A DNA stretch of 64,000 nt. Origin: Schistosoma haematobium (taxonomy: Eukaryota; Platyhelminthes; Trematoda; Strigeidida; Schistosomatidae). Position 1 is the stretch's first letter, and the number at the start of each line of letters is the position of its first letter. This document shows, in pieces, positions 25,883 to 36,690 of this stretch. The stretch spans positions 28,294,402 to 28,358,401 of the forward strand of contig NC_067199.1 of assembly GCF_000699445.3 (NCBI RefSeq), written 5' to 3'. The notes beneath the pieces were generated by a model. That model was not told the DNA's origin. It saw nothing but the letters and a program-made list of their open reading frames with translations, and did no database searches. Both the position numbers and the translations under genes were made by a program.

Positions 25883-26199
25883 AAGTGAATGATGTATCGA
25901 GCGATTTAAACAACTAGCATTTAAACAAATAAGAAGTATTGAGAGTAGGCTGTAACGTTTGATATGTTCATACAGACATGATGATAATAATACAAAGATA
26001 TAGACAAATTGTTACTATTCAAATGACACTGTCTGTCAAATACGTTAATTAAATAACTTGACAAAACTAAACGCGAAAAAATAAGTGTAGATGAATTACT
26101 ACAATATTCATATTCATTTCCTTTACTTATCAAAGTTACTAACATTACAATAAATAACTTAAATTCTTTTCAAAATAAAAAATTCATTATGTTAGTTAA
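25021..26199. other. AT-rich intergenic DNA with a long TA microsatellite
   Basis: No gene is seen; the only clear feature is the TA run at 25838-25879. Confidence 0.45.
25838..25879. repeat. (TA)n microsatellite
   Basis: About 21 uninterrupted TA units. Confidence 0.92.
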
Positions 26200-26570
26200 A
26201 TTTTATAGTTGAATTCATGAGCTAATTGAAGCTAGACCACCATGGAAAACCTGTAGGGACTGGATGACCGTTTCGTTCTAGTATGGGACTCCTCAGCACT
26301 GCGCATCCACGATCCCGCCTCGCGAGCTTCGAACTCAGGACTTATCAGTCTAGCGCGCGAACGCTTAACCTTTAGACCACTGAGCCGGCATTCAACGGTG
26401 TTAATGACTAACTTCAACCAATCCACCGAATTGAGCCACCGTCCATCATTGTCTTCAGTGAGTTACTATCTCACAGGAGATTCAGTTGAACTCCACTGGT
26501 CACTAATTCTCACTAGAACTCCAGGATATACCTCTTGAAGCCAGTCACTAGTGAACATATGATGATTATT
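26200..26570 (-). repeat. tRNA-like hammerhead SINE, near full length
   Basis: The reverse complement has the 5' part, the tRNA-like block (GCCGGCTCAGTGGTCTAAAG; B-box region GAGTTCGAAGCTC), the hammerhead and the 3' end ACTATAAAAT. The ribozyme has core CTGAGGA and GAACGAAACGG, but stem II has one mismatch and the cleavage triplet is ATC. Confidence 0.78.
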
Positions 26571-26683
26571 ATAGTTGAATTCATGAGTCAATTGAAGTTA
26601 GACCACCATAGAAAACCTGGAAGCACTGGACTCATGAATTCAACTATAAAATTTCTAAAATCTCCACAAAACCCCCTTTTGAT
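26571..26683. repeat. SINE 3' ends joined as a short inverted repeat
   Basis: A minus-oriented 3' end (26571-26630) continues head to tail from the preceding copy, then meets a plus-oriented 3' end (26631-26683). The 17-bp arms ATAGTTGAATTCATGAG (26572-26588) and CTCATGAATTCAACTAT (26631-26647) are perfect inverted repeats. Confidence 0.7.
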
Positions 26684-28734
26684 ATATTAGTTAAAATAAA
26701 ATTGAATAACATAAATTTAATTTAATTAATAAACAATATAGTAATTTAATTATTATGAGAAGTCTATTAATGATTCATTCAGTGACTTATTAATACTTTC
26801 CAAACTGTTCATAAACTAATTCTTATTTTTATTTTTATATCAAATTGAATAAAGAATAATGATTAGTTAGATCTTTTGAATAAAAGACAAATTGAAAACG
26901 TCAAAATGTCAAAATAATCCAGATTATTCTTTTATATTCCTGATTAATTTCAACTAAATAATTTTTATTCCTTAAAGCACCAGTCAATGATTTAAAAGTG
27001 ATTATTTGACTTTGATAAACGAAACAACAAAAATCTGACCATAAATAGTACGATAAAATGATAAAGTTGATTGTTTCTTAATATATTAGAAAATGTAGAA
27101 TGCTTTACGTTCAATCAAACTATGTTATGAGTGAATAATGGATTTAGTATATTATAAGTATGAAACCACAGAAAATAAAATGAATTAGTTCAGTAGCTTC
27201 CTTTATCCATCTGACTTTTACTTACTACTTGAGAAATGTACAGATTGAGTACAACAACAAGGAAGTAGTAATTTTATATTTTATATAGTTAAACACTATC
27301 AACATTTATTTGTCGTCTATGTCAAGTATTTAGTGTTATCCACTGTCAGATTTACTATTTAATGAATATCCATCTCGAGATGGTCTATAGTACACAAAAA
27401 TAACTTTATATCGTAAGTATCAGACGAGAAGAAACAAATTACAAAAAATACCATAAAGTGAATTATTGCATTTGTTGTGTACTTTTTTTTAGCACCTATC
27501 TACTTAGTGTTATATTTTCCATATAATAGGTTAGCATATCACAATGTCAGTTGTAATATTCACATTCTGAATTGCTGAACGATGAGAGTTCGTTATTTAT
27601 TAACATACATATTTTTCATAAATTACTTCGGGAAACATCACTGTATATGTATATCATCATTATTTTAGGGACAGAATAGAGCTAAATATAACTTTGATAG
27701 TCAGTTTCCTTTATAAATAATTTGGTCACTATTATACTTAGATATACACTATAGTTATAAAGTATTATCAAGATGAAATTGTAAAACTTATGAATTAGCT
27801 TGAATTTTCATTTAGAGCCTGTAACTAATTATTAACATCAGATTTTCATATTGATGGATTTGGTTGACATAATGGAAGCTGGAAAGTATTTATAACAATT
27901 TAGAATATACCTAACGAAATATAGGTTAAGCTAATACTCCAGTAAAGTTACTTCTTGAAATATGGGTATTCTAACATACTATAAAATAGAAACCAGTAAA
28001 CGCATGCTTATCAATACTGATTGATTAACATGACAAGGAATAAAGAATCTAACAGGCTACATTCTATTGTTTTCACAAAAGAATCCTTTCAATACTTTGT
28101 TCCCAAATCGTGTATTTTGACCTATGCTATGAACCGTATTCTTTCAACGAAGACGCAATCACAATTTCCTTTTAGGCTATTTAACGTTCACAATAAATAA
28201 TGTATTCTTCTATATGTAGTGTTTCCCGACCATTTATTTTATCTTATCAAGTGAATTTCGTATTATGCAATCGTTAGAATAAAATCAAATAGTCGGTCAA
28301 TCATAAATCTGTGTTCCATTATAAACTGTGCCCAAATAAATTGTTGGTTAATATAAATAACCAACGAATTTTGTTATTGTAAAGCACAATTGATTATGGA
28401 TATTTGGAGTCCTTCATGGAAATTTTAATATACCTTCTTAATTTGATCATAGCTCTTCAATTTTTTTTACTATAACAACGAAAAACTAGTAGTTGGTGTT
28501 ACTACTTTCAGGGTTCGTTGTCTATAAAAGGTATAACATAACAATACCCTTAAAAAAAACTTATTCGAGTTTTAGAACTTACCGTGGAGAAAAACAAAAA
28601 ATTACTAATGTGATTAAGAAGAATAAATGTTTTGTTTTTAATCGAGATGAAAAGCTTGGAAATTATTCTGTTTTTTTCAGAAGAATTAAAATGTTTTTTC
28701 AAAAAATTTACAATGTTAGTTGAAAATTAATTTT
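26684..28734. other. AT-rich intergenic DNA, no gene seen
   Basis: No protein-like frame or RNA gene recognised. The frame near 28493-28723 is K/R/F-rich and has no supporting context. Confidence 0.45.
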
Positions 28735-29361
28735 ATTGAATCAAGTTTCATAAGTCTTCTAATTGAATGCTAGATTCGGCTCCTAAGCTCTTCTAGTAAC
28801 CCCCAAGCTAAATTTACACAGCAACTTGAACACAAGAGAATAAGCGCAAAATATGGAAAAAACGCTTTACTCCGAAGGTTCTTTCGTTATCTTCAAGCAT
28901 TGAGAACAGATATGAAATAGAGATGACTGTTCTTCAATGATTTAAGACAGGGTTTTAATTATTTCTTTAAAACTAAAGTCTCGTGAGTTCTTAAGAAGAA
29001 TAAAGTCACCATAATGTTCATATTCTGTCGTCCCGAGTTTTCTTAGGAGTATTCTGAATTTTGAGGCATCATCAAGTCTGCAGAGATAAATATGGAATAA
29101 ATCTTCGTACTTCTTAAATCAAGAGTCAAAAGTAACACCTGTTACACCATCAAAATTAAATTCATGGATTACAATAATGACTGAATCAGTATGGGATACT
29201 TGTGATTCACCAGAAGCAGGGTTATGTTGAGACAGGCACAATTTCTGCATAAGGACTTCCATGGTTCTGATTTGAGACTGTTCGAACCGCTTCTCTTGAC
29301 GTCCCATGTAAGCTTCTAGTTGCTCCAAAGAAATATTCATTGCAGTTTTCCCCGCCGTCAC
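28735..29361 (-). pseudogene. Ty3/gypsy-like gag fragment, decayed
   Basis: The minus frame from 29361 encodes 80 residues starting just inside the LTR, with MNISLEQLEAYMGRQEKRFE followed by a HEFNFDGVTGVTFDS block typical of schistosome LTR-retrotransposon gag. Past the stop the same frame continues as recognisable gag (FKKYEDLFHIYL, LLRKLGTTEYEHYG, EEQSSLFHI, QCLKITKEPSE) with further stops, to about 28735. No protease, RT or integrase follows. The element is a 5' remnant with its 3' part deleted, and the stops show it is not functional. Confidence 0.7.
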
Positions 29362-29394
29362 TGATACAACTTGTGGCTTTGTGTCCTATTAATC

Positions 29395-29832
29395 TGTAAC
29401 GTAATGATACCGCAAATCAGAAAACAAAGATTTATCAACCGGACCAATGGCTCATAAAACCCATACGAGCAGTCTACAGTTCTTATCGGTCCTGCTTCCT
29501 GCCTAGCCCTATCTTTTAAATCCAGAACACCAATCTCAACCTCCACTATATGAATCATGTATTTCAAAAATACTGGGTTTATATACAAACCAAACAGACC
29601 ACATCGTACCATAAAATAGAAAATAACATATATACAAGATTTAGCCAAAAATGGCTGTGAATGTAGGAGATGGTAACTGATAGACTGGGCATAACTCAAG
29701 AATGGTAAATCGTATAACAATAGTTTATAAGTCAAAATAAAGCTTATGATAAGAGGAACATGAATATGAGTAGTTTAGTTACCTAAAAATTATACACTAA
29801 AAATATACTTATAGTATAGTCGGGATGTAACA
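29395..29832 (-). repeat. Long terminal repeat of gypsy-like element
   Basis: The 438-bp block starts TGTAACG and ends TGTAACA on the plus strand, giving TG...CA ends and a short terminal inverted repeat (TGTTACA at the 5' end of the element strand). It lies directly upstream of the gag remnant on the minus strand, as a 5' LTR should. A second LTR is not seen nearby. The open frame through it (29358-29735) is incidental. Confidence 0.62.
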
Positions 29833-30029
29833 GATTAAAGTAGCAAAGTTTTGAAAATTATTATTTATCCCTAAGAAACAATGTTTAAGACAATTAACAT
29901 TCTTTGATATATATTAGAATATAAATAGCGAAAATAAGAGCTTTCGTCTAAATTTGAACGAATAGTTTCACAATATTTTCTTGAGACTATATATATATAT
30001 ATTCGGTAATTTTGTTGTTTGATTATATT

Positions 30030-30129
30030 TTCCTTGAAAAGGCTTGGACCAGATTGCCAGGCGAAACGTTGGATTTACTTCAAATTCTTTTGCTGAGAGT
30101 TTACAAATACATTTTTCCTCTTTAATAAA
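30030..30129 (+). repeat. 100-bp dispersed repeat, copy 1
   Basis: Begins TTCCTTGAAAAGGCTTGGACC, contains GCCAGGCGAAACGTTGGATT and ends at CCTCTTTAATAAA. It is nearly identical to 33914-34013. It may be the 3' end of a retroelement; the family is not identified. Confidence 0.65.
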
Positions 30130-30506
30130 TAATGAAATTTTATGAAACTAATTGTTTCCAACGTTTTCTTCTCCTATAACAATAAGGTTAAAAATTAAAA
30201 TGGATAATTTTTATAAGAAGCAAAGTAGTATGCACACTGAAGATATTAATTATAATCGGTTTGTCTGCAATCTACTACATCTAAATTTGATGTGTTTTGA
30301 TTGTTGATAAAAAGTATACAAGAATCTGAGGTCCTATATATAAAAGGGGAATATTATGCGAATCTGTTTATTCAAAATTAATGTAAAAAAATATTGTTGA
30401 AAATTGGTTTATAATCAGTAAAATAAAGCAATGATGTGAATAGAAGTTTTTGATATTAAGAATAATCCATAGAAAACTGAATGTAATTGTAAAGTGTGAC
30501 AAGAAC

Positions 30507-32120
30507 TTACTTACACCTGTTACTCCTCGTGAAGGAGCATAGGTCGCTCACCAGCATTCTCCATCCAACCCTGTCCTGGGCAATCCTTTCCAGCTCCTTC
30601 CAGTTGTAATTCATCCTTTTCATATCTGCTTCTATTATCCGACGTAATGTGTTCTTTAGCCTTCCTCTTTTCCGCTTCCCTTCAGGATTCCAAGTTAGAG
30701 CTTGCCTCGTGATGCAGTTTGACGATTTGCGTAATGTATGTCCTATCCATTTCCATCGTCTTTTCCTAATTTCCTCTTCAGCTGGAAGTTGGTTTGTTCT
30801 CTCCCACAGAAGGCTATTGCTGATGGTATCCGGCCAATGGATGTTGAGTATCTTGCGTAGACAGCTATTTATAAATACTTGTACTTTCTTGATTGTGGTT
30901 GTTGTAGTTCTCCAAGTTTCAGCTCCATACAGTAGAATTGCCTTGACGTTCGTATTGAAGATTCTCACTTTGATATTGGTTGAAAGTTGTTTTGAGTTCC
31001 ATATGTTCTTCAATTGTAGGAATGCGACCCTTGCTTTGCCGATCCTCGCCTTTACGTCTGCATCTGAACCTCCTTGTCTATCGACGATGCTTCCCAGATA
31101 TGTGAAGGATTCTACATCTTCCAGAGTTTCGCCATCGAGGGTGATTGGATTGCTGTTCTCCGCTTTGAATTTGAGTACCTTGGTTTTCCCTTTGTGTATA
31201 CTGAGGCCTACTGATGCAGAGACTGCTGCTACACTGGCTGTTTTCATCTGCATCTGTTCGTGTGTACGTGATAGGAGGGCTAGGTCATCTGCGAAGTCCA
31301 GATCGTCTAATTGGTTCTGAGCTGTCCATTGTATTCCGTGTTTTCCTTCAGATGTCGAGGTCTTCATAACCCAGTCAACCACCAGAAGAAAGAGGAAGGG
31401 AGAGAGTAAACAGCCTTGTCTGACTCCGGTCCTTACTTGGAATGCATCCGTCAGCTGTCCTCCATGCACTACTTTGCACTGTAGTCCGTCATATGAGTTC
31501 CGGATAATATTGACAATCTTCTCAGGAACTCCGTAGTGTCGAAGAAGTTTCCATAATGTTCTCCTATCTACACTGTCGAATGCCTTTTCATAATCAATGA
31601 AGTTGATGTATAGTGACGAGTTCCACTCAACTGATTGTTCGACGATGATCCGTAGTGTTGCAATTTGGTCTGTGCACGACCGATCCTTTCGGAATCCAGC
31701 TTGTTGATCTCGAAGTTGGGCATCTACTGCATCCTTCATCCGGTTCAGCAACACTCTGTTGAAGACTTTCCCTGGTATTGACAGTAGTGTAATGCCTCTG
31801 TAGTTTTCACATTTGCTCAGATCTCCTTTCTTTGGAATCTTGACGAGGTGTCCTTCTTTCCAGTCCATTGGCACTTGTTCCTCCTCCCAAATTTTTTTGA
31901 ATAGAAGGTAAAGCATGCTTGTGGTTGCTTCGATGTCTGATTTCAGTGCTTCAGCTGGTATGTTGTCGGGTCCTGCTGCTTTCCCGTTCTTGATTTGTCT
32001 GACGGCCATTCTAATTTCTTCCGTCGTTGGTGGGTTGACATCTATAGGAAGATCTGTGTGTGCTGCTTCGATGTCCGGTGGATTCATTGGAGCCGGCCTA
32101 TTCAGGAGTTCCTCGAAGTA
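30507..32120 (-). mobile_element. RTE-type non-LTR retrotransposon, 5'-truncated, RT ORF open
   Basis: The minus frame from 32087 gives 526 residues with no stop: [13 protein letters not shown] (38-49), [13 protein letters not shown] (163-175), [11 protein letters not shown] (223-233) and the catalytic FADD box (265-268), then a GAETW and [12 protein letters not shown] tail region typical of RTE-clade LINEs such as the schistosome SR2-like elements. Family-like sequence continues in frame to about 32120 ([11 protein letters not shown]) and then stops, so the apurinic-type endonuclease is absent. The open RT frame indicates a recent 5'-truncated insertion. It cannot move on its own. The plus-strand frames at 30649-31320 and 31915-32121 are shadows. 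Confidence 0.88.
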
Positions 32121-32389
32121 AATAAAACATTTAAAAAAGAAAAGAGATTTTGATAAGGAATCATAATCATACTTTGAAATATTCTAGTAGGTTAAGCCTA
32201 CTGTTGGTAACTTGAGTTAGTAAACTCGTCTTTGATACTTAAATCATATTTCTGTGGATTGATTTCTAGAACGTTTGACATTATAACTGTGTACTCTATC
32301 TTAATTTTCCTATAAAGAGATGTAACCGAAAGTATTAAATGCCGAGTCATTTTCAGCTAATATTTGGATTGTGACTAGCTGAAGAATTC

Positions 32390-32555
32390 AAGATTATCGC
32401 TTAATCCTAGTTAAGATTCGTCATTTGGATGTGCCTGCATCTCAGTATTTATCTTGGCACTGAGAGTCGAACTTACTATCAATTTCTTTAAGCGCCAAGA
32501 AGTTATTCGTAAAATCATTAGTTTCAGAGAAACACTTACTTGTTCGAGAGTGACC
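32390..32555 (-). repeat. Decayed Sm-alpha-type SINE fragment
   Basis: The reverse complement retains AAGTTCGACTCTCAGTGCC, TGAGATGCAGGCACATCC and an ATGACGA hammerhead-core relic. The rest of the ribozyme is lost. Confidence 0.5.
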
Positions 32556-33533
32556 ATATGTTATACTAAATACTAACAACAGGGAAATAAAAACCCTTGT
32601 TTGTAGTTTAACTAACATGTTTGATTCTTTTTAGCAGATTAATAATAGGAGAGACACAAATCAAGCACTGGTAAACAACCGTAATCTATTTTAGCAACAA
32701 TTCCACTTGCTGAATTACCTTTTGCAGTTTAAACGAGATATTATAACTAATTTTTGAAACAAGTTACCTATTTACTGAAAAATAGTTATAACAAATTTTA
32801 ACAATAAGACTATTAATGGACGACATAAAGTTATCGCTCAAAAACTCTGTTATACATTGATTGTTAGGAAATTAATAGATTGTGTTTCATTCCGCAGGTG
32901 GAAACGAAACAACTAACGATTCTATGGTTATAAAAAGAGGATTATGAATGAAATTTGAGCATGAAAAGGGTGTAACACTTTGATGGTAAAACGAATTTTT
33001 GAAAATAACAGGTGAAGCATTATAATGAAATCAAAAACATTCATGAAAAAATATCAAAACCACTTTTCAGACAAAAATATGAAGCTGAGATCTGATGACT
33101 ACTAATAACGAATCAGGCAAACTTGAAAATATCCTGATATGGAAAGTTTCCTGAGGTAAACAGGAACTAGCATCTCCTTAATCACTAATTCTTCCGTCTG
33201 TATCTTCCATGTTTATACTGCCAACACCCACTTGAAGTGAAGAATGTTGAAAATGACATAAGACACACCCCAGTCGACTTTGGATAAAAAGAATGTTGGT
33301 CATGTTTTTCAGTATGTTAAATAAAAAATATGAGTTCCTAATCAGTTGTTAAACTTCAAACACTTACAAAGTCATTCTTCAGTATCAAATGTCATGAATA
33401 TTCATGATGTAACAAATTTATTTCCGACAATTCTGAATAGAACTTTCATTTAAATATACTTTGCAGTTAAAATATTGAAGGTTTCGATAATTGAAGGACT
33501 ATATAGGGCATTACATAATTAATTCTCTTTCAG

Positions 33534-33922
33534 CTTTAAAAACAATATCTGGTTCTAATAAAGATAATAAAAAAAATCAGAACAAGTTCAAAATGTTTTA
33601 TATCATGTTATTCAACCCTGAATTCAATCCATCTATCTGCCAGAAAATATTTCATCTTTTATTATGGTTTATTCAAACACGTTTTATAATCTATGATAGA
33701 AATGAACATTTAATGAATAATGAAATTGATATTTTAGCTAAAACATTAATTCACAATGAATATAATTCATTAAATGCAAAAATAATAGATTTTAATGAAT
33801 TATTTAATATACAAAATGATATGATAGAATCTATTTTAAATTATGAAAATGAATGTGTTGCTATGGCGAAAAATTATTCTAATTTATTACGTAAAATATT
33901 TATACCAAACTATTCTCCTTGA
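33534..33922 (+). pseudogene. Possible orphan terminal exon, function unknown
   Basis: An open frame of about 129 codons follows a good acceptor (AATTCTCTTTCAG, ending 33533) and ends at a TGA at 33920-33922. The protein is mixed in composition (FNPEFNPSICQKIF, LLLWFIQTRF, ECVAMAKNYSNLLRKIF), unlike the K/N/I-only frames of surrounding DNA. I recognise no family. The last codons overlap the start of the 100-bp repeat at 33914, which supplies the stop. No companion exons are visible upstream. It could be a real last exon that captured a repeat, a decayed exon, or chance. Confidence 0.3.
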
Positions 33923-34013
33923 GAAAGTTTGGGCCAGATTGCCAGGCGAAACGTTGGATTTACTTCAAATTCTTTCACTGAGATTTTACAAATACATTTT
34001 CCTCCTCTTTAAT
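33914..34013 (+). repeat. 100-bp dispersed repeat, copy 2
   Basis: Near-identical to 30030-30129, sharing GCCAGGCGAAACGTTGGATT and TACTTCAAATTCTTT. Same orientation, 3.9 kb apart. Confidence 0.65.
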
Positions 34014-34369
34014 GTCAAACTATAATATGTTTATTAATCATAAAGGGAATCAAATGAAACTACAAAAATGTTTTCGATGTCATCTCTATTATCTATATAA
34101 TTTTCTTAAAGAAAATCTTTAAAATATGAAAAATGTGAAGAGATTCAATGATAAACTACTTTGTAACTTTTATAATTATTCATTTAATGTTTATGATGTA
34201 TTTTGTAGATAATATTATTAAATTTTAGGTTTTCGGTAATCAAATTGTTGAGACTATTATATATATAAGCTGGTGTATATTTCACATTGAATTAGTCTTG
34301 TACAATACAGTATCATATTATAGTTTTACATTGATCTTATTTATATACAATATAACATCCAAGCAAACA

Positions 34370-34720
34370 ATGTCAAGTGAATTTAAACTTTACCCCATTG
34401 CACAATCAAGTGGCTATCAGGACTCAGTAGCTAAGTGGATAACGCGATGGTGATTGAAGTAAAAGGTACTGAGTTCGAGTCTCAGAGTGAACATCAACTC
34501 TGAGACGCAGGTACATCCAGCTGACAATTCCCAAATAGGACGAAACGTGCGTCCTGGATTCCAATGCTAGCCATTATCCATCTTTGTGTATAATGCTTGT
34601 GAATTAAGGCTATATCGAGGCAATTCGCATAGTATGCACATATTCCAATAAGAGACTGATCAATTGAAGTCCTAAACATCAATTGGGAGATTCAAGTGAA
34701 TAACATCAAGTGAATTTAAT
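34370..34720 (+). repeat. Sm-alpha-type SINE, near full length with tandem edge
   Basis: Starts CCCCATTGCACAATCAAGTGG, followed by the tRNA-like part with a B-box relic (GAGTTCGAGTCTC), the hammerhead (about 34505-34555) and the 3' part. The motif TCAAGTGAATTTAA flanks both ends, as expected if the copy came from a head-to-tail array. In the ribozyme the core reads CTGACAA instead of CTGANGA. This single change should abolish cleavage, although stems I and II and GACGAAAC remain. Confidence 0.8.
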
Positions 34721-36130
34721 TTTCAAACAGGCTTCCTCATCGTTTCACAATCAGTCTTTAGAGAAAAAGCTGATAATCAAATGAAAACATAAGCTTTTTT
34801 GTGTAGTTACTACAAAGATATTTTAGAGTTTCTACGTTTATAAAACAGGTCAGTTTCAACAAGTTATTCCAACTATTTAGTCTCTCGTACTATTAAAATT
34901 ATCGACTTTTTTCAAAGATCATTATACTTGCTTACCATATATTAACTCAACTTCAGATGAAAATGAAAAAGATTTCTTTATCAATATACAACTAATTAAT
35001 AAATAATCAATTCTAAAGCTTCTGTTATTGTGTTTAATGATAAAATTTTCAGTCTTCTACTTAATTGGCTTTTGTATTCAATTAGTCAATGTTATGAATT
35101 CTGAATGATCTGAATGGTTAAATTAATCAATAACTAAACAAGTGAAGTAATAGTTCAATGATGACTGGAAAAGGTTACTGCAGATATATATGTGGATACA
35201 TTTTAACTAATCGGATATTTTTAGGTTTTATATAATGAATATAGAAACCTTTTTTCAATAATCTGAATCTATCCACTAGTAAATACTGACTAGTATTCTA
35301 CTGTTTTGATACTGATTGTTGCTAACATATAATCTCGTGTTTTATTAAAAGCTAATATAAACCACTTATTTTAAACCTATTATCATACGTCTTATATTGA
35401 AGGAAAAAAGAAACTACATATTTTCAATTCAAGCCATAAGTATGCAATATACAGAAAACCATATAAAGTGCAAATTCATCTATAATTTTTTAAGTCAGTA
35501 AATACCAAATGTGTTTTTAGTTAATGATCATCTAAAAGCATTAGTTCTAATTGTTCTAAACCAACACTCTAATTTTTCTTCTTTTAGTAGGACAAATAAA
35601 TTCTCGATTTTTCTCTCCTGATCTCCCAAAAATGATATATAGTTTCATATCATAGTTGAGGATACGCGAATTCTCTTATTGATCACTTTGATAACTGCTT
35701 ATCTTTTCTTCCTACTTACACCAATCATACAACTACTTCCTAAAGGTCACTGAGTTAGCCTATCTTTCTACCAATCATTGCTTTGATAACTATACATTTT
35801 AGAAAGGTCATATTCTACTAGACTCAGGGCTGATTCTCTCTTCCATAGATGTTCTAATTTTTTGACTTAAATTTTTGTAGAAGTATATGTAATTGGCAGA
35901 TGATTGAATTTATTATAAACCAATCATCGTTCATAAGGGATATTTTATTGATTTATTCTGTTAGATTTATAAGGCTAGTGATGAATTTTTAGATTTCTGA
36001 CTCATTCTGTGTATCCATCCCTTGACGTTCACGTGTAATTTAGCGGATAAACTACGCGAATCTATAATCTTCATAGTACGAAAAATACATGCATCTTAAT
36101 ACACACAATAGAACTTGTTAAACTGATTGT
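34721..36130. other. Upstream region of synapsin, no promoter identified
   Basis: AT-rich DNA with some pyrimidine-rich stretches (35575-35830). No convincing core promoter, upstream exon or CpG-rich segment. A stop in frame with the synapsin start lies at 36119-36121. The 5' untranslated exon or trans-splice acceptor is not identified. Confidence 0.4.
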
Positions 36131-36690
36131 ATGAATACTGGGATGATTACTTACTTAAAACGACGCTTCTCATCTGGGGACCTGCAAGGTGAATTAGCTG
36201 ACAAGCGTATGCAAGAGGGACTACCTAGTTTCTTACGATTCGGATCGACCACACAGTCTGGACAATCATATCAACAGTATCAACAGCAAAGCTCTAATAT
36301 TCAAACTACAGGGCAGGGTTATTCAAACCAACCCCAAGATTTTAGTTCTACGGGTCCTGCAAACTACGATATGAGATACGGATCTACAGCCCCTACCATG
36401 GCCGAACAATTCTCTAGTTCTCAGACAGCCACAACTACAGCTAATCACACTCCTGGATCTGTAGGTCGAGGACGTGGTGCCTATCCAAGTGCACCAACAT
36501 CACCAACGAGAGGTATGGGACTTGGTGCCTCACTAATGGGTCCAATGGGAAGTTTAACTGGTCAGATATCAAATACACTCATGCGTAGTTTCAATACTGC
36601 TGCCTCCACTGCTCAGAATATATCCGGGAAAATGTCTTCAAAAGATCACCAGAAAATACTTCTAGTCATAGATGACACGCAAACTGATTG
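36131..36690 (+). CDS. syn: Synapsin exon 1 (domains A, B, start of C)
   Basis: Codes residues 1-186 and two bases of Trp187. It holds RRFS (Ser14), a Q/S/T/G-rich linker with a proline-directed SPTR site (Ser124), and the first strand of the C domain. Donor GTGAGT at 36691. Confidence 0.95.

Noticed and set aside
29358..29735. 125-codon minus-strand frame
   Set aside because: It lies almost wholly inside the LTR and has no conserved protein features.
30649..31320. Long plus-strand frame of 223 codons, with another at 31915-32121
   Set aside because: Both are antisense shadows of the RTE reverse transcriptase ORF on the minus strand.
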